A stretch of DNA of 63,908 nt from Cerrena zonata. Taxonomy: Eukaryota > Basidiomycota > Agaricomycetes > Polyporales > Cerrenaceae. The first letter of the stretch is position 1; each line of letters begins with the position of its first letter. The position numbers were made by a program, and so were the translations under genes. The stretch covers positions 1-63,908 of the forward strand of contig JASBNA010000117.1 of assembly GCA_038087015.1 (NCBI GenBank), in the 5' to 3' direction. This document shows, one piece after another, positions 10,049 to 20,772 of this stretch. The notes below the pieces were generated by a model. That model searched no databases and was not told where the DNA came from. It saw nothing but the letters and a program-made list of their open reading frames with translations.

Positions 10049-11227
10049 ATGGCTTGGGGGGTCTATGGATACAGGGCCTTGCTCGTTGTGGGAACGATTT
10101 TGTCGGGAACGTCGAATTCGTTGTTCACGAAATACCAAGATAACCAATGCGTTAAGTACTGTGACGATCCAGCCAGGCTGAAGGACTTTAACCAGCCTGC
10201 TATCCAAACTCTCCAGATGTTTATGGGAGAATTGTCGGTATTTTTAGTGTATTATGCTATATACTTATCATCTTATGCTAAGAAGAAGCGAGGATATGAG
10301 GCGATAGAATCAGACGAACCAACTAGAACGGACACCGATGATCTTTCATTGATTGAAAGCTTGAAGTTATCGGTTCCATCCATTTGCGACTTGTGTGCAA
10401 CCACCTTGATGAACATTGGGTTGTTTTACACCCCAGTGTCAATATATCAAATGACCAGAGGGTCTATTGTATTGTTTGTTGCGATTTTATCGGTATTATT
10501 TTTGAAAAGAAGAATCACTCGCCTTGAATGGATATCTTTGGTGACAGTGACTTTGGGGATTGCCATTGTTGGCTATTCGGGATCTAGGTCTTCGGACGAA
10601 AGTTCAGCTACTGTTACTTCTCCTGGAGAATCAGCATTGGTGGTTTTCGGTATTTCTTTGGTTATCGCGGCAGTTACTTTCCAGGCAATACAATTTGTAT
10701 TCGAGGAATATATACTAGCTGAAAAATCAATTATCCCTTTGAAGTTAGTCTATATTGAAGGTTTTTATGGTTTTTCAATCATGCTCATCACCTTGATCGT
10801 ACTTAACTTCATTGTTGGTTGTTTACAACCAAAAAGCAAATTCATCGACTCTCCTTTCAACTTATCTGAGTCCTTACTGCAAACTTTTTCATCAAAACAA
10901 ATAGTGATGTCTTCTGTTCTTATCATGATTTCCATTGCATCTTTTAATTTCTGTGGTATTTCATTAACTCACGAATTGTCGGCCACGGCAAGATCCACCA
11001 TAGACACCTGTCGTACGTTAATGGTATGGCTCCTCGCATTAGTCATGGGCTGGGAATCTTTCCATTTATTACAATTCATTGGATTTGTGATATTGGTATT
11101 TGGTACTCTTTGCTTCAATGGAGTGTTGAGACCAGAAGAATGGAGCTGGGTTCCTACCTTCTTGAAAACTCCCGACTCCCATGAACGTTTGATCGACGTA
11201 GTAGATGAACAAATTGAAAGAATGTAG
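10049..11227 (+). CDS. SLC35F6-like drug/metabolite-superfamily membrane transporter
   Basis: 392 residues with about ten hydrophobic segments spread along the length. The N-terminus RALLVVGTILSGTSNSLFTK (residues 9-28) and the TPVSIYQMTRGSIVLFVAIL block followed by LKRRI are typical of the SLC35F6/nucleotide-sugar-like branch of the DMT superfamily. The C-terminal block ARSTIDTCRTLMVWLLAL is also characteristic. Human SLC35F6 is reported in lysosomal or mitochondrial membranes; the substrate in yeasts is not known to me, so no symbol is given. It is followed tail to head by UMP1 with a 179-bp spacer. Confidence 0.82.
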   Translation: MAWGVYGYRALLVVGTILSGTSNSLFTKYQDNQCVKYCDDPARLKDFNQPAIQTLQMFMGELSVFLVYYAIYLSSYAKKKRGYEAIESDEPTRTDTDDLSLIESLKLSVPSICDLCATTLMNIGLFYTPVSIYQMTRGSIVLFVAILSVLFLKRRITRLEWISLVTVTLGIAIVGYSGSRSSDESSATVTSPGESALVVFGISLVIAAVTFQAIQFVFEEYILAEKSIIPLKLVYIEGFYGFSIMLITLIVLNFIVGCLQPKSKFIDSPFNLSESLLQTFSSKQIVMSSVLIMISIASFNFCGISLTHELSATARSTIDTCRTLMVWLLALVMGWESFHLLQFIGFVILVFGTLCFNGVLRPEEWSWVPTFLKTPDSHERLIDVVDEQIERM

Positions 11228-11282
11228 CTTTTACAAGTATCTACACCATAAATAAATTGCACCCAATATATATATAATATGT

Positions 11283-11294
11283 ACACCCGTACAC
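11283..11294 (+). promoter_or_regulatory. Rap1-type site ACACCCGTACAC
   Basis: Perfect match to the ACACCCRYACAY Rap1 consensus, 113 bp upstream of the UMP1 start. Related motifs recur in other spacers of this window. Binding is inferred from the motif only. Confidence 0.45.
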
Positions 11295-11323
11295 TTATAT
11301 GTAGTGTCACTACCGAATATCTG

Positions 11324-11332
11324 TTCGCCACT
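11324..11332 (-). promoter_or_regulatory. PACE-like (Rpn4) element upstream of UMP1
   Basis: TTCGCCACT reads AGTGGCGAA on the other strand, a two-base variant of the proteasome element GGTGGCAAA, 75 bp upstream of the UMP1 start codon. Proteasome genes including UMP1 are Rpn4 targets in yeasts, which makes this weak match more credible. Confidence 0.35.
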
Positions 11333-11406
11333 GGTAGTAAAAGAAAATGAAAGATAAAAAACCAACTAGATAACAAGATACTCATTATAAGCCAACTTTA
11401 ATCACA

Positions 11407-11914
11407 ATGGTATGTGGACTTACACTAGTGATCGAATATCGAATCATAATACTAACTGCTACTTCAATAGTCAATGAGAATTGTCCCTGAAAATAGTCAT
11501 CAATCATCAATAAATAGTACTAAATATGGTGCACCAGCAGAACATGCACCAGGTTTACAAGATATTTTGAAAACCCAAGAAGGGCCTTTGAATATGGCTT
11601 CCAAGATCAATAACCGTCATCCTTTAGAATCAAGAATCAACAATTGGGAATCAACTCAACAACAAACTCAATTAGAAACTTATAGAAGAATCTTTGGTGC
11701 AGGAGAACCAATCAAAAGAACCATGGATTTGGAAATCGTCGATGCTACCGACTTCAAACCTTCAGTTTTGGGTGGATCCGCAAACATTCATAAAGATATC
11801 TTATTAAATAAAGATGCTAGCGTGGACTGGGATGACATATATAAAGGTGGCATTGAATCCGGTAACAACGTTAAAGATTTCCATACCGAAATGGAAAAGA
11901 AAATGGGTATCTGA
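11407..11914 (+). CDS. UMP1: Proteasome maturation factor Ump1, intron directly after the start codon
   Basis: Chaperone that sits in half-proteasomes and is degraded on completion of the 20S particle. The block NRHPLESRINNWESTQQQTQ, then RRIFGAGEPIKRTMDLEIVD and HKDILLNKDASVDWDDIY, is diagnostic of Ump1; length matches the yeast protein (148). Exon 1 is just the ATG at 11407-11409. The intron runs 11410-11470 (61 nt): GTATGT at its start, ATACTAAC near 11449-11456, AG at 11469-11470. Splicing gives MSMRIVPEN and so on; without splicing translation could begin at the ATG at 11474 and lose two residues. The intron signals are textbook, so the spliced model is preferred. Confidence 0.93.
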
Positions 11915-12543
11915 ATACCTTCCCCAATTGTATTTATAGTATAATGCACGTCAATGTTAACCTGATATTTCGTAAAATATACCCTAAGTTGATTTGAAAG
12001 TTTTTCAAACTCCTCCAACCAACTTCACCAATTTCTTCCTCATTCTACAAACCTAGCCAAATTTTAACCAAATCTCCCCAAACAAGCTCACAAATTCTCA
12101 TCTTATCATCTCTATCTTTACTTAATCCCTTGCTAAACCTCTTAATTATGATTCCCAACTGCGTTTTGTGTATTGGTGTGTACTAACCTCGTCGTTCTCA
12201 TTGAAAAGGAAAATTTTTTTTTTTTTTTTAGTGAGAGATCGTGAAAATTTGTTCAGTAGAGGGCCAGATACAAAATTCCATTGGGCTTATAAAACTTTTC
12301 AAAGTGGAATCTTTAATTTAAAGTTTTATTCATTTCTCAAAGAATCATCGAATTTCGACAGAAGTCACTTGCATTGATCCAACTCTTAACTTAAATCGTC
12401 TTTTAATTGTTCATTATAGCATATTACTAGAGTTTCTTCTTTCATATTATATTATTTTGAAGACCTCGATTTTTATCATCACTAAATTAAATATAATAAA
12501 ACAAAACTTCAAAAAAACATATTTGAATTAAAGAACATATAAA
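11915..12543. other. Intergenic region UMP1 / SMY2
   Basis: 629 bp, pyrimidine-rich on the plus strand, with a T16 run at 12214-12229. TACTAAC at 12181-12187 has no convincing partner splice sites. No gene seen. Confidence 0.5.
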
Positions 12544-15412
12544 ATGTCACAAACCTCTTGGTATGTATCATCGTTTAAGAAGATTCATTGATTTTATATA
12601 CTAACCAAGTTTCCATAGGACTCGCAAATCGCAACTTTCAGATACTTCGAATACTTTAGACAATACAGAAGTTCCACCGCAAGATCAGCCAGCTAGTGGC
12701 TATTACAATCCTTCGGGTGTAATAATCCCCCCTAACAAAGGCAGCAAGCATTATTCAATGGATGAAGTCTTCAAAGTTTGGTATGATAATAAAGAACGTA
12801 TTTTAAATACTATTTCTTCAAATTCAGAAACCGAAACAGAAAATTACAAAGTATCAGAACCGAATCAAATTTATCATTTAGACTTGCAAAATTTGAACTC
12901 CGAATCTACAAAAGAGACTCCCGTTACTTCGCAATCTCCTAAACAAAATGCAAATGATTTGAATGAATCTTTAGCCAATTTATCTATTGTTGATCCACTG
13001 AATCAAAACTTAAATGGAGCTGCAAATGAACCAGTTAGGTCTTCGCAAGGACCTCCTCCGGGTATTTTCCCCAAATCTGATAACCCTGTCTCGAGTAATC
13101 CAATTTCTGAAACTCCCCTTTTGCATCCATCTCAAATTGAATGGTTTTATTTAGATCCTAGTGGTAATGAACAAGGTCCTTTTAATGGTAGTATGATGCA
13201 GGAATGGTTAACTGATGGCTATTTGAATCTCGATTTGATGATTAGAAGAAAGGAAGAGGGCCAATTTCAAACTTTAAAACAACTATGTGATAGCCTTGAG
13301 AATTACATTCAACCTTTCCAAGTCCCACTTCCTGATTTAAATTACGCTAAAGCCAACGATGTTTCACACATGTCTGTTCAGAATCCAAATACTGCTCAAC
13401 CTCAAACTCAGCAATTTGATCAATTCCAAACTTCCCAAAATACAAGAGGACTTCATCACCCTCCACCGCCTCCACCTCAGCAACAACCCTCATTACCTTT
13501 TGGAAACCAGCATCCTTCTCAATTTCATCAATTTTTGTCTCATGGACCTGGTAGTCTTGGTGCTGCCAACATGAGATTGAACACAACAATGGGTTCCCAG
13601 TCTAATTTATTTGGTAATGATTTCATGTCACCTCAAGATCCTTTCAGCGCTACTCCTTTGTCTTCTCTGGCAAACCCGGCTTTTACCAACAATCAGTTTG
13701 GTATCGATGCCGTGAATCCTAGTGGTTTGGGTAGTTTTAATCAACCTTTGTCTAGTGGATTGCATATGCCATCTTTATTACAACAGCAAATCCAAAGTCA
13801 ACAACAACCAGTTCTTTCCAGGGCTAATAGTGGTTGGGGTATTGATCCCTCAAGTGGATTCATGGGCAGTACACCAACTACACCAGTAAATGTTAGCCAA
13901 CCATTAGCATCTCAATTGACTCAACCAGCACCTTTATCTCCATGGATTTCGGCCGCTCAATCCCAGTCTCGAGTCAGTTCTCCTTTTGTTCCTTCTTCAA
14001 ACTTACCTAGTAACGATAAAATAGAAACGAACAGCAATTCAGTAAATTATCCTAATACTAATCACCAACATGTTGATGATCATGTATTAAACCAAATTCA
14101 TAATTCAGTTACTGATATCTTAAGCGATGGTGAAGACCACAGCTCAAATAATTTACCAGCAAAACTGGATCAAATTCCCCAACAAATTCCTGAACCAGTT
14201 CCTGAGCCGAAACCTTTCTCACAACCAGTTCCTGAACCAGTTCATGAATCAATTCCTGAGCCAGTTAATGAACAAAACTCTGGTTCAGTCATTGAACAAC
14301 AACAGCAATATCAACAACCAGGGCATCCAGGCCAACAAGAACAACAAGAACCATCAAAACAAGGTCAACAAGATACTCCTAAACAATCTGTTGAAACTGA
14401 GTCACCAATCCAAGAACTTCAAGCCCCCAAATCTAAAGAAACTCCATCTATTGAAAACTTGAAACCTGCATCTCAACCTCAACAACAGTTGGCGCCTTGG
14501 GCAGCAGCTACTGTTAAGCCTGAATCTCAAAAGAAACCAACTTTAACCTTAAAAGAAATTCAAAAATTAGAAGCTGAAAAATTAGAAAAGCAAAAACAAG
14601 AATTAAGAAATGAAAAAGCTGCTGCCGTTGCCGCCGCTGCAAGACAATTAGCTGAAGAAGAAAAGCAACAACAATTGTCCGAAAAACCAGGTTTACCAAA
14701 GACATCAAGTTGGGCAACTAATGCTAAGCCAGTGGTTGCTAAGAAAACATTAGCTGAGATTCAGAAAGAAGAAGCAGAAGCTGCTGCTAAGGCAAAAGCC
14801 AATTCAGCCGCCGCAGCCATTGCAATGAATAATTCAACATCAATGAGTAGCTCCACAAGTAAGCAATCTTTTGCAAATGCCGCCGCTAATTCTGTTTCAA
14901 AAGATGATGGAGCTTGGACTACTGTTACATCTAAAAAACAACCAGTTACTACTAAAAAACCAACAACACCAGTTATTACCAATAATTCTATCAAATCGTC
15001 ACCACAGTTATTAAGATCAGTTTCGGCCTCTAAATCTAATGTTCCAACCAATACTGTTGACTATAATGGAATCAGAGAAGAATTTTTAATCTGGGCTAGA
15101 TCGAATATGACCAATTTATATCCAACTGTTTCCAAAGACGATTTATTAGATATTTTCATCACTTTACCAACTAATCAAGATTCATCACAATTAATTGCTG
15201 AAACCATTTATAGTTCAAGTGCTATTATGGACGGTAGACGATTTAGTCAAGAATTTTTGAAAAGAAAAAGCAAGGTTGACCAGACTATTGGGGCTAGTGA
15301 TGATCTTGATTGGCAAAGTGCGATTGTTTCAAGTGCTGATAAAGTTTCAACCGTTGATGAGAATGGTTGGAGCACCAGTGTCAAACCTAAGAAGAAGAAT
15401 AGAAAACATTGA
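12544..15412 (+). CDS. SMY2: GYF-domain protein, Smy2/Syh1 family, with 58-nt intron
   Basis: Exon 1 is 12544-12560 and ends TCT TG; intron 12561-12618 begins GTATGT, has ATACTAACC, and ends CATAG; exon 2 runs to the stop at 15410-15412. The spliced protein has 936 residues. The GYF domain lies at about 180-230, with IEWFYLDPSGNEQGPF followed by a MMQEWLTDGYL block, and binds Pro-rich ligands. Around it are long Gln/Pro/Ser-rich stretches including PEPV repeats (14185-14275). A helical Ala/Glu/Lys region at about 600-700 resembles the family. The C-terminal tail ends with a basic KPKKKNRKH. In yeast Smy2/Syh1 are linked to mRNA surveillance, COPII and suppression of myo2 defects. Choice between SMY2 and SYH1 is not possible here. 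Confidence 0.85.
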
Positions 15413-15632
15413 GTTAATACAAGTTGTTATTTTTATAGTTTATATAGTTGAATTTTGTTGTAATATAAATCTTTATTAGATATATCGTAGGATTCGTGAA
15501 AATAAATAGAAAAGAATTAACTATGAACTAAAGACTAATGACTGTTGAATGCATAATAAAATAAATGAAGCATAGTGATCTAATGCAAAAAAAAAATATA
15601 TGACTAATAGTAATTTAAGATGGATGCGAAAA

Positions 15633-16970
15633 CTAAATTTTCAAAGAATTGATATCATCTTGTAAACTGGAACAAGAGGCCTCCACATTGTCGAGATTAT
15701 CATAATTGATATCGTTCAAGATTCTTTTGATAACGGATAAATTTTCCTTTGGTATCATCAAGATACCAGATCTTGCCATTGATAAGTAATTCATTTCAAA
15801 TTGTAAATCTTGAGGAAAATTATTGATAATTTTACTTGCCAAACCAGCAACTATACCGGTTGAGTCGAGAGGTAACTTCGCCAAGTCAATTGATATAGGT
15901 ATAATAATATCTTGGGTTGATCCAATTAAATTTGAAGAATCAAAACCTAAAGCCTTCCGAGTCTTTTTAGATTTTGGTAAAACCAAAGAGATCTTATTGA
16001 TCGAAGTTCTGGTAACAATGAAGTAATCAGGGATTGAATTGGTTGATAAGATTTTTATAGTTTTATTAATGGTATTAATTGATTCACCGGTTCTCGCTCC
16101 AGTCAATAATAGATTTATTTTTGAGTTAACGACTGGCTTTATATGACAATCATGGAAACTTTTAAAGATAGACGATTCTAAATCCTTATTGATTGGACTA
16201 ACCAATTGGTCGGTCAAGTTTATATCGGGGATATTCGAAATATAACTATTTGAATTTTCAGAAAACTCAAAGTTTTTTTGAGTCAATATATGAATAACTT
16301 TTTCTTTAAAATTAACCGGGATTAAAACAATATCACAATAGTGACTTGAAATAAAAAATAATGGAATGTTATTTTCACTTAAGGGTCTTGTCAATTCCAA
16401 TATCCTTAAACTATGATTAAAACTACCATCACTATCGATTTGTAAACTAATAAACGATTCTTCAATGAGTTTAACATCATCGTATTCAAGAGACTGGCAT
16501 ATCTTTAAAGCATCAATGAAATACTCATTCATAATACAAGTTGAGCATATGATGGTACATTCAATAGGAGTAAATCCGATATGAAAAAAGTGATTGTCGT
16601 CATCAATTTCTGAATCATCACTTTCAGTAGAGGGACTTGAAAATGGTGACGATTGTGAATCTTCACTAGTAACTTTGCTCGAGTTATCAATTGCTTTATG
16701 ATTCAAAAGATCCTTGGATGATCTTCTTTGGGTTGGAAACGGAGATGGCTGTTCATCAATCGAGTCATCCTTGGGTGACTCAACCTGACCCTCTTCATCA
16801 TCATCACTCTCATTTTCACTTTCACTCTCACTGTCAGAATCCTCTTCAGCATCCTGATCAGCTTCATGGTGAAGCATTTGCAATATAGGGCTTAAAAATA
16901 CCCAATACTTGGATCTTGGAATAGAGAGTATAGACAATCTCGTAGGATTCAAATGCACTTGACTATTCAT
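15633..16970 (-). CDS. CASTOR/GATS-like ACT-domain protein with acidic insert
   Basis: 445 residues from ATG at 16970 (a longer frame upstream lacks protein character). Four segments echo human CASTOR1 as I remember it: RLSILSIPRSKYWVFLSPIL at the N-terminus; GFTPIECTIICSTCIM near residue 135; LTRPLSENNIPLFFISSHYC with IVLIPVNFKEKVIHIL after it; and KALGFDSSNLIGSTQDIIIP near the C-terminus, like the PLGFDECGIV motif next to the arginine pocket. A Ser/Asp/Glu-rich stretch of about 100 residues (35-130) separates the first strand from the first ACT unit. CASTOR proteins sense arginine for TORC1 through GATOR2; the ligand here is unknown. No symbol is given. Confidence 0.72.
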   Translation of the reverse strand: MNSQVHLNPTRLSILSIPRSKYWVFLSPILQMLHHEADQDAEEDSDSESESENESDDDEEGQVESPKDDSIDEQPSPFPTQRRSSKDLLNHKAIDNSSKVTSEDSQSSPFSSPSTESDDSEIDDDNHFFHIGFTPIECTIICSTCIMNEYFIDALKICQSLEYDDVKLIEESFISLQIDSDGSFNHSLRILELTRPLSENNIPLFFISSHYCDIVLIPVNFKEKVIHILTQKNFEFSENSNSYISNIPDINLTDQLVSPINKDLESSIFKSFHDCHIKPVVNSKINLLLTGARTGESINTINKTIKILSTNSIPDYFIVTRTSINKISLVLPKSKKTRKALGFDSSNLIGSTQDIIIPISIDLAKLPLDSTGIVAGLASKIINNFPQDLQFEMNYLSMARSGILMIPKENLSVIKRILNDINYDNLDNVEASCSSLQDDINSLKI

Positions 16971-17688
16971 TCTAGAGCGGCTGCAATGGTCCAAACATAC
17001 ATACAGATTACGATAATCTAGACAAAGAAGAAACAGAAAAGCAGGCCAATGGCACAATATATATATATAAACTAATAAAATTAATTGAAATTATTGAAAT
17101 AATTGAATATTAAAAACCCTAGTGAATCATTGATCTAAAAAAAAAAATAAGAATAATAAAATGTATGCGGCACTAACTACGGTGAATCCCCTCAAATGTT
17201 CCTTACCGATATATGCTCTTACACTTTAATGCTTAAATGATAGGTGGCTTTTACTTATCGGTTGACTTGTATTGCCAGGTTAAAGGACAAGTTGCTCTCG
17301 GGTCGACAATATCACCTGGAGAAACCAAAGCAAGAATCATAGTTGAGTTGACTCTGTTATTACGACTACGTTTTCAAATCAATAGTTACTATTTTTTCTT
17401 ATTGTTTTACGCCATGTGCGCCTTATCCATTACCGTTAGTAACCGAGTCCTTGAGTCATGGCTCATCACGACATGTCACTACGCTAAGGTAGCCATTTGT
17501 CTTTAGTAGCTTTATTAGACTATAAAGTGAGTCATCCTATGTACTGTAAGTTATCCTGTAATACTTGGTAAAGTAGAGCTGCACGGAGCAAAGCGGAGGG
17601 AACGTTGCGGAGCTTCACGGAAAGGACAAAGAAAGATTCATTTTGAAAAAATATGTACGGGTGTTGTTGGTGTGCGGAGGTTTTTTTT
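16971..17688. other. Promoter region of the CASTOR-like gene and 3' flank of VPS5
   Basis: 718 bp. The distal part holds a cluster of CGGAG elements and a perfect reverse-strand Rap1-type site (listed separately). A GTTAGTAAC at about 17435-17443 gives TACTAAC on the minus strand without matching splice sites. An 89-codon open stretch at 17237-17506 has no recognisable product. Confidence 0.5.
17584..17679. promoter_or_regulatory. Cluster of CGGAG half-sites plus Rap1-type site
   Basis: CGGAG occurs at 17584, 17594, 17608 and 17675, and CGGAA at 17618; ATGTACGGGTGT at 17653-17664 is ACACCCGTACAT on the minus strand. Direct repeats of a CGG core are typical binding sites of Zn2Cys6 factors. 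The cluster lies about 600-700 bp upstream of the CASTOR-like start, just behind the VPS5 stop. Confidence 0.4.
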
Positions 17689-19701
17689 TTAAGCAGCTGC
17701 TAAATTTTGGCGTTCATAAAAGGTTTCCCATAATTCAATTGCTTCCTTTTGGGCTTCGATTGAGCTTTCAATGAATATTTCGACGCTATTTCTGAAGTCG
17801 TCGATTCTTTCGATTTCGAAATTTTCTAATTCTTCTTTGATTGTTTCACTTATGTTATTAAAATTTTTTTCATAAATTGAAGTCTTTTGTTTTAACTTAT
17901 CAACTTCAAACGATAATTGATTTATTTTATCGATTGAAGATTTATATCTTTTATTCAATTTATCCAATTGACTTTGTTTTTTATTTAATTCAGTTTGAAA
18001 ATTATAGTATTGTTGGTGAATTTTCAGTCTAGTTTCAAATGTGAATTTAATTGATCCAATAATTCTCAAGTATTCTTCAATTGTAAAGCCCAAAGTCAAT
18101 TGATCTTGTAAATTAATTCGATCTAAATTTTCTTTTAATTTTATTTGCACTTCACTAAATGAATTTAATAATTCACTGGTAATTTTACTAATTTCAAAAT
18201 TCGATAATTCTTCAATTGTTATTGATATTTCATCAATTACTCCAATCATTTCTAATCTTTGATTACCAATTAATTCTAAACTTTTATAAAAATTCTTCAA
18301 ATTGTATTCCATATCTTCAATATATGTCTTTTTACTAATAAAATATTCATCAGGTTCATTGATTTTATTAGACATTGAAAAAAATGAACTCATAAATCCT
18401 CCTCCACTATTCCCACCATTTCCAACTATTGGTGCCACAACTATATCTTCATTACCGTTCTTATTAGAATCTCCATCATTATCTAAAAACTCATTATTTT
18501 GCATTGATGCTCCCAGTCCACTTAATCTTTCTCGTTCTTTACTTTCATTGATAAAATCTTCCGACGTTAAAAACATCATGAAATCATCATCATAGTATAA
18601 TTTTTCAATATTAGCAATCTTATTTAACATCTTCTCTAAGGATAGTCTTCTATTTTCGATAAAATTTTCGTTAAATCTTCCAATGTATGTTTGCTTGGCC
18701 GGTGGTGGTGGGATAATCTTTCCAGGGTGGTTATTTTGTAATTGATGGTATATCCATCTGAAATCCTTATATCTTCTAGTTACTAATATTTCATCTTTAT
18801 CGAATTTTTTCCATCTTTCATCATTAGAATTCTTGATTCGAATCTTAATTGAGTACACGATATGAGCAGTGGTGATATCTCCAACTTTCATGGGATCTCC
18901 AACGGATATTTCAATTAGAGGATTAAATTTACTTCCTTCCTTTTCTTCATTTGTCTCTTTACTCACCGTATTTTCAATCTTTTTGGGTTTTGATAAGTTT
19001 TTCAATCTCTCCTCTTCGGATATTTGTGGCACATCATACAATGGTGCATTCGCTTCATGAACTAATTGATCAGCTTTAGTATTCGATCTAACCGATGATT
19101 TATCATTTGATATCGAATCATCTTCGGTCTCATTATTCCCTAATGGTCCTGCTGGTAATGGTGGCTCTATGTTGTTTTCATTTAAATGTTTACTGACGGT
19201 TTTGGAATTATATCGTCTGATTCTAGGTACTTTAAATTTCCCATTCTTCAATTGATTTGCCCTCTTTGGTGATCCTTGTAATTCTTCGATATTCTTATTA
19301 TCATCATTAATCTTTATCGGGCTGTCTTTATCATTGAAAAGTGAATCATTTACATTCACTTTCTTGGGTGATGCTATAAATGAATTCTCCAATTCGTTTT
19401 CTTCTGATCCATTGGTTAATTCAGTTATTAAATTTTGTTTATGTTCTTTTCTTTCTTCTTTACGCAAATCATTCAATTGATCTTGCTCAGGATCGTACTC
19501 TTCCGCCTGATTCCTTTCTTCATCTTGACTTTGCTTGTCTTGTTCTTCTTCTTGGTCCTCTGCATTTCTATCATCAATAGATAACTCGTTAAATTCATTA
19601 TTAAAACTAGGCAAATACGACGACGTCAAATTGGTGAATGCAGGTTTATTGGGTGATATTACATCATCCCAATGTGATGCAGTCAAATCATCTTGATCCA
19701 T
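17689..19701 (-). CDS. VPS5: PX-BAR sorting nexin, retromer subunit Vps5
   Basis: 670 residues (S. cerevisiae Vps5 has 675). The N-terminal 235 residues are acidic and Ser/Asn-rich. A PX domain follows at about 258-385 with TRRYKDFRWIYHQLQNNHPG and the Pro-rich loop IIPPPPAKQ, the signature that binds phosphatidylinositol 3-phosphate. The C-terminal 230 residues are helical and fit the BAR dimer that tubulates endosomal membrane, including LTLGFTIEEYLRIIGSIKFTF. Vps5 works with Vps17 and the Vps26-29-35 trimer to return Vps10 to the Golgi. The start ATG at 19701 is preceded by stops. Confidence 0.93.
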   Translation of the reverse strand: MDQDDLTASHWDDVISPNKPAFTNLTSSYLPSFNNEFNELSIDDRNAEDQEEEQDKQSQDEERNQAEEYDPEQDQLNDLRKEERKEHKQNLITELTNGSEENELENSFIASPKKVNVNDSLFNDKDSPIKINDDNKNIEELQGSPKRANQLKNGKFKVPRIRRYNSKTVSKHLNENNIEPPLPAGPLGNNETEDDSISNDKSSVRSNTKADQLVHEANAPLYDVPQISEEERLKNLSKPKKIENTVSKETNEEKEGSKFNPLIEISVGDPMKVGDITTAHIVYSIKIRIKNSNDERWKKFDKDEILVTRRYKDFRWIYHQLQNNHPGKIIPPPPAKQTYIGRFNENFIENRRLSLEKMLNKIANIEKLYYDDDFMMFLTSEDFINESKERERLSGLGASMQNNEFLDNDGDSNKNGNEDIVVAPIVGNGGNSGGGFMSSFFSMSNKINEPDEYFISKKTYIEDMEYNLKNFYKSLELIGNQRLEMIGVIDEISITIEELSNFEISKITSELLNSFSEVQIKLKENLDRINLQDQLTLGFTIEEYLRIIGSIKFTFETRLKIHQQYYNFQTELNKKQSQLDKLNKRYKSSIDKINQLSFEVDKLKQKTSIYEKNFNNISETIKEELENFEIERIDDFRNSVEIFIESSIEAQKEAIELWETFYERQNLAAA

Positions 19702-19932
19702 GGTTAATCCAGCAAGTAATTACTTGAAAATTCCTTATAGCGTGTTAACTATCTTGTTAACTAGAAACGAAAAAGAAAATTCACCAACAAAAAGGGGAGG
19801 ACAAAGCTAGCCAAAAAACTCCGTACAACTCGCGCGATAGTATTTTCGAACGCAGTTACTCCAAACTAAGTACTTTCATTACGAGAATCAACCGATGGTT
19901 GCAATTGATATATATATTAATTACTACAAGTA

Positions 19933-20772
19933 TTATGGAGCACAGTATCCACCATCCACCAAGATGGATGTGCCGGTGGTGAAAGTCGAAGCGTCAGAAG
20001 CTAAATACAAATAAGCACCAACCAATTCTTGAACTTCTGCTTCTCTGCCTAGAGGAGTCAACTGCCACCATCTTTCTTTCTGTTCTCTGGGAACAAAATT
20101 ACCAATTTCTGTTTTAATATAACCAGGACTGATGGCATTGACTCTAGCAAAAGGAGCCCATTCAATAGCCAAGGACTTTGCTAGATGGATGCAAGCTGAT
20201 TTAGCAGTATTGTAAGGAGTTTGTAATTGAGGAACGTTAACTATATGACCAGACATTGAGGCAGTTATAATCAAAGAACCTTTACCATTTTTCTTAAAGA
20301 TTTGACCTACAGTTTTAGCACAATAGTAAACTCCATTTAAGTCTAAATCGATAATTTTTTTCCAACTATCCCAGCCTTTGACTTCGATGCATTCACCTTC
20401 GGTCCAAGGAATACCAGCATTTGCAACAAATATATCAATTGACCCAAAATCCTTCTCGATCTGAGAAATGACTCGTTCAACCTCGTCGGGTTCATTGATG
20501 TTGCACTTATAAGCTCTGACCTTGACGTTGTATTCTTTGGATAAGGCCTCAGCTTTTTCTTCTGCTGGATGGGAATTGTACCAAATTGCAACGTCTGCAC
20601 CAGCTTGTGCATAGGCTTCAGCCACGGCAAAACCAATCCCACTAGAAGATCCAGTGACTGAGGCAACCTTGCCTTTCAATGAGAACAAGTCAAAGACATG
20701 GTTTTTTTTGGGAGGACCTGGTCTTGGTAATGGACCAACGGCTGGATTGATAAATGATTGTACTTCAGGCAT
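19933..20772 (-). CDS. Sou1-type short-chain dehydrogenase/reductase, copy 1
   Basis: 279 residues from ATG at 20772; upstream codons of the open frame do not look coding and the paralogue at 21171-22010 starts at the same MPEVQS. Classic SDR features: cofactor loop [11 protein letters not shown] near residue 42, NAG near 121, a serine in ITASMSG near 174, and the catalytic Tyr/Lys pair in YNTAKSA near 187-191, followed by a VNAISPGYI block. The C-terminus ends VDGGYCAP. The family includes Candida sorbose reductase Sou1 and stereospecific carbonyl reductases, mostly NADPH-dependent. The substrate cannot be read from sequence. Confidence 0.87.
   Translation of the reverse strand: MPEVQSFINPAVGPLPRPGPPKKNHVFDLFSLKGKVASVTGSSSGIGFAVAEAYAQAGADVAIWYNSHPAEEKAEALSKEYNVKVRAYKCNINEPDEVERVISQIEKDFGSIDIFVANAGIPWTEGECIEVKGWDSWKKIIDLDLNGVYYCAKTVGQIFKKNGKGSLIITASMSGHIVNVPQLQTPYNTAKSACIHLAKSLAIEWAPFARVNAISPGYIKTEIGNFVPREQKERWWQLTPLGREAEVQELVGAYLYLASDASTFTTGTSILVDGGYCAP

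Noticed and set aside
17237..17506. U5 snRNA-like GGCTTTTAC and an 89-codon ORF
   Set aside because: The loop lacks the flanking stem and the downstream Sm site of U5; the ORF has no coding character.
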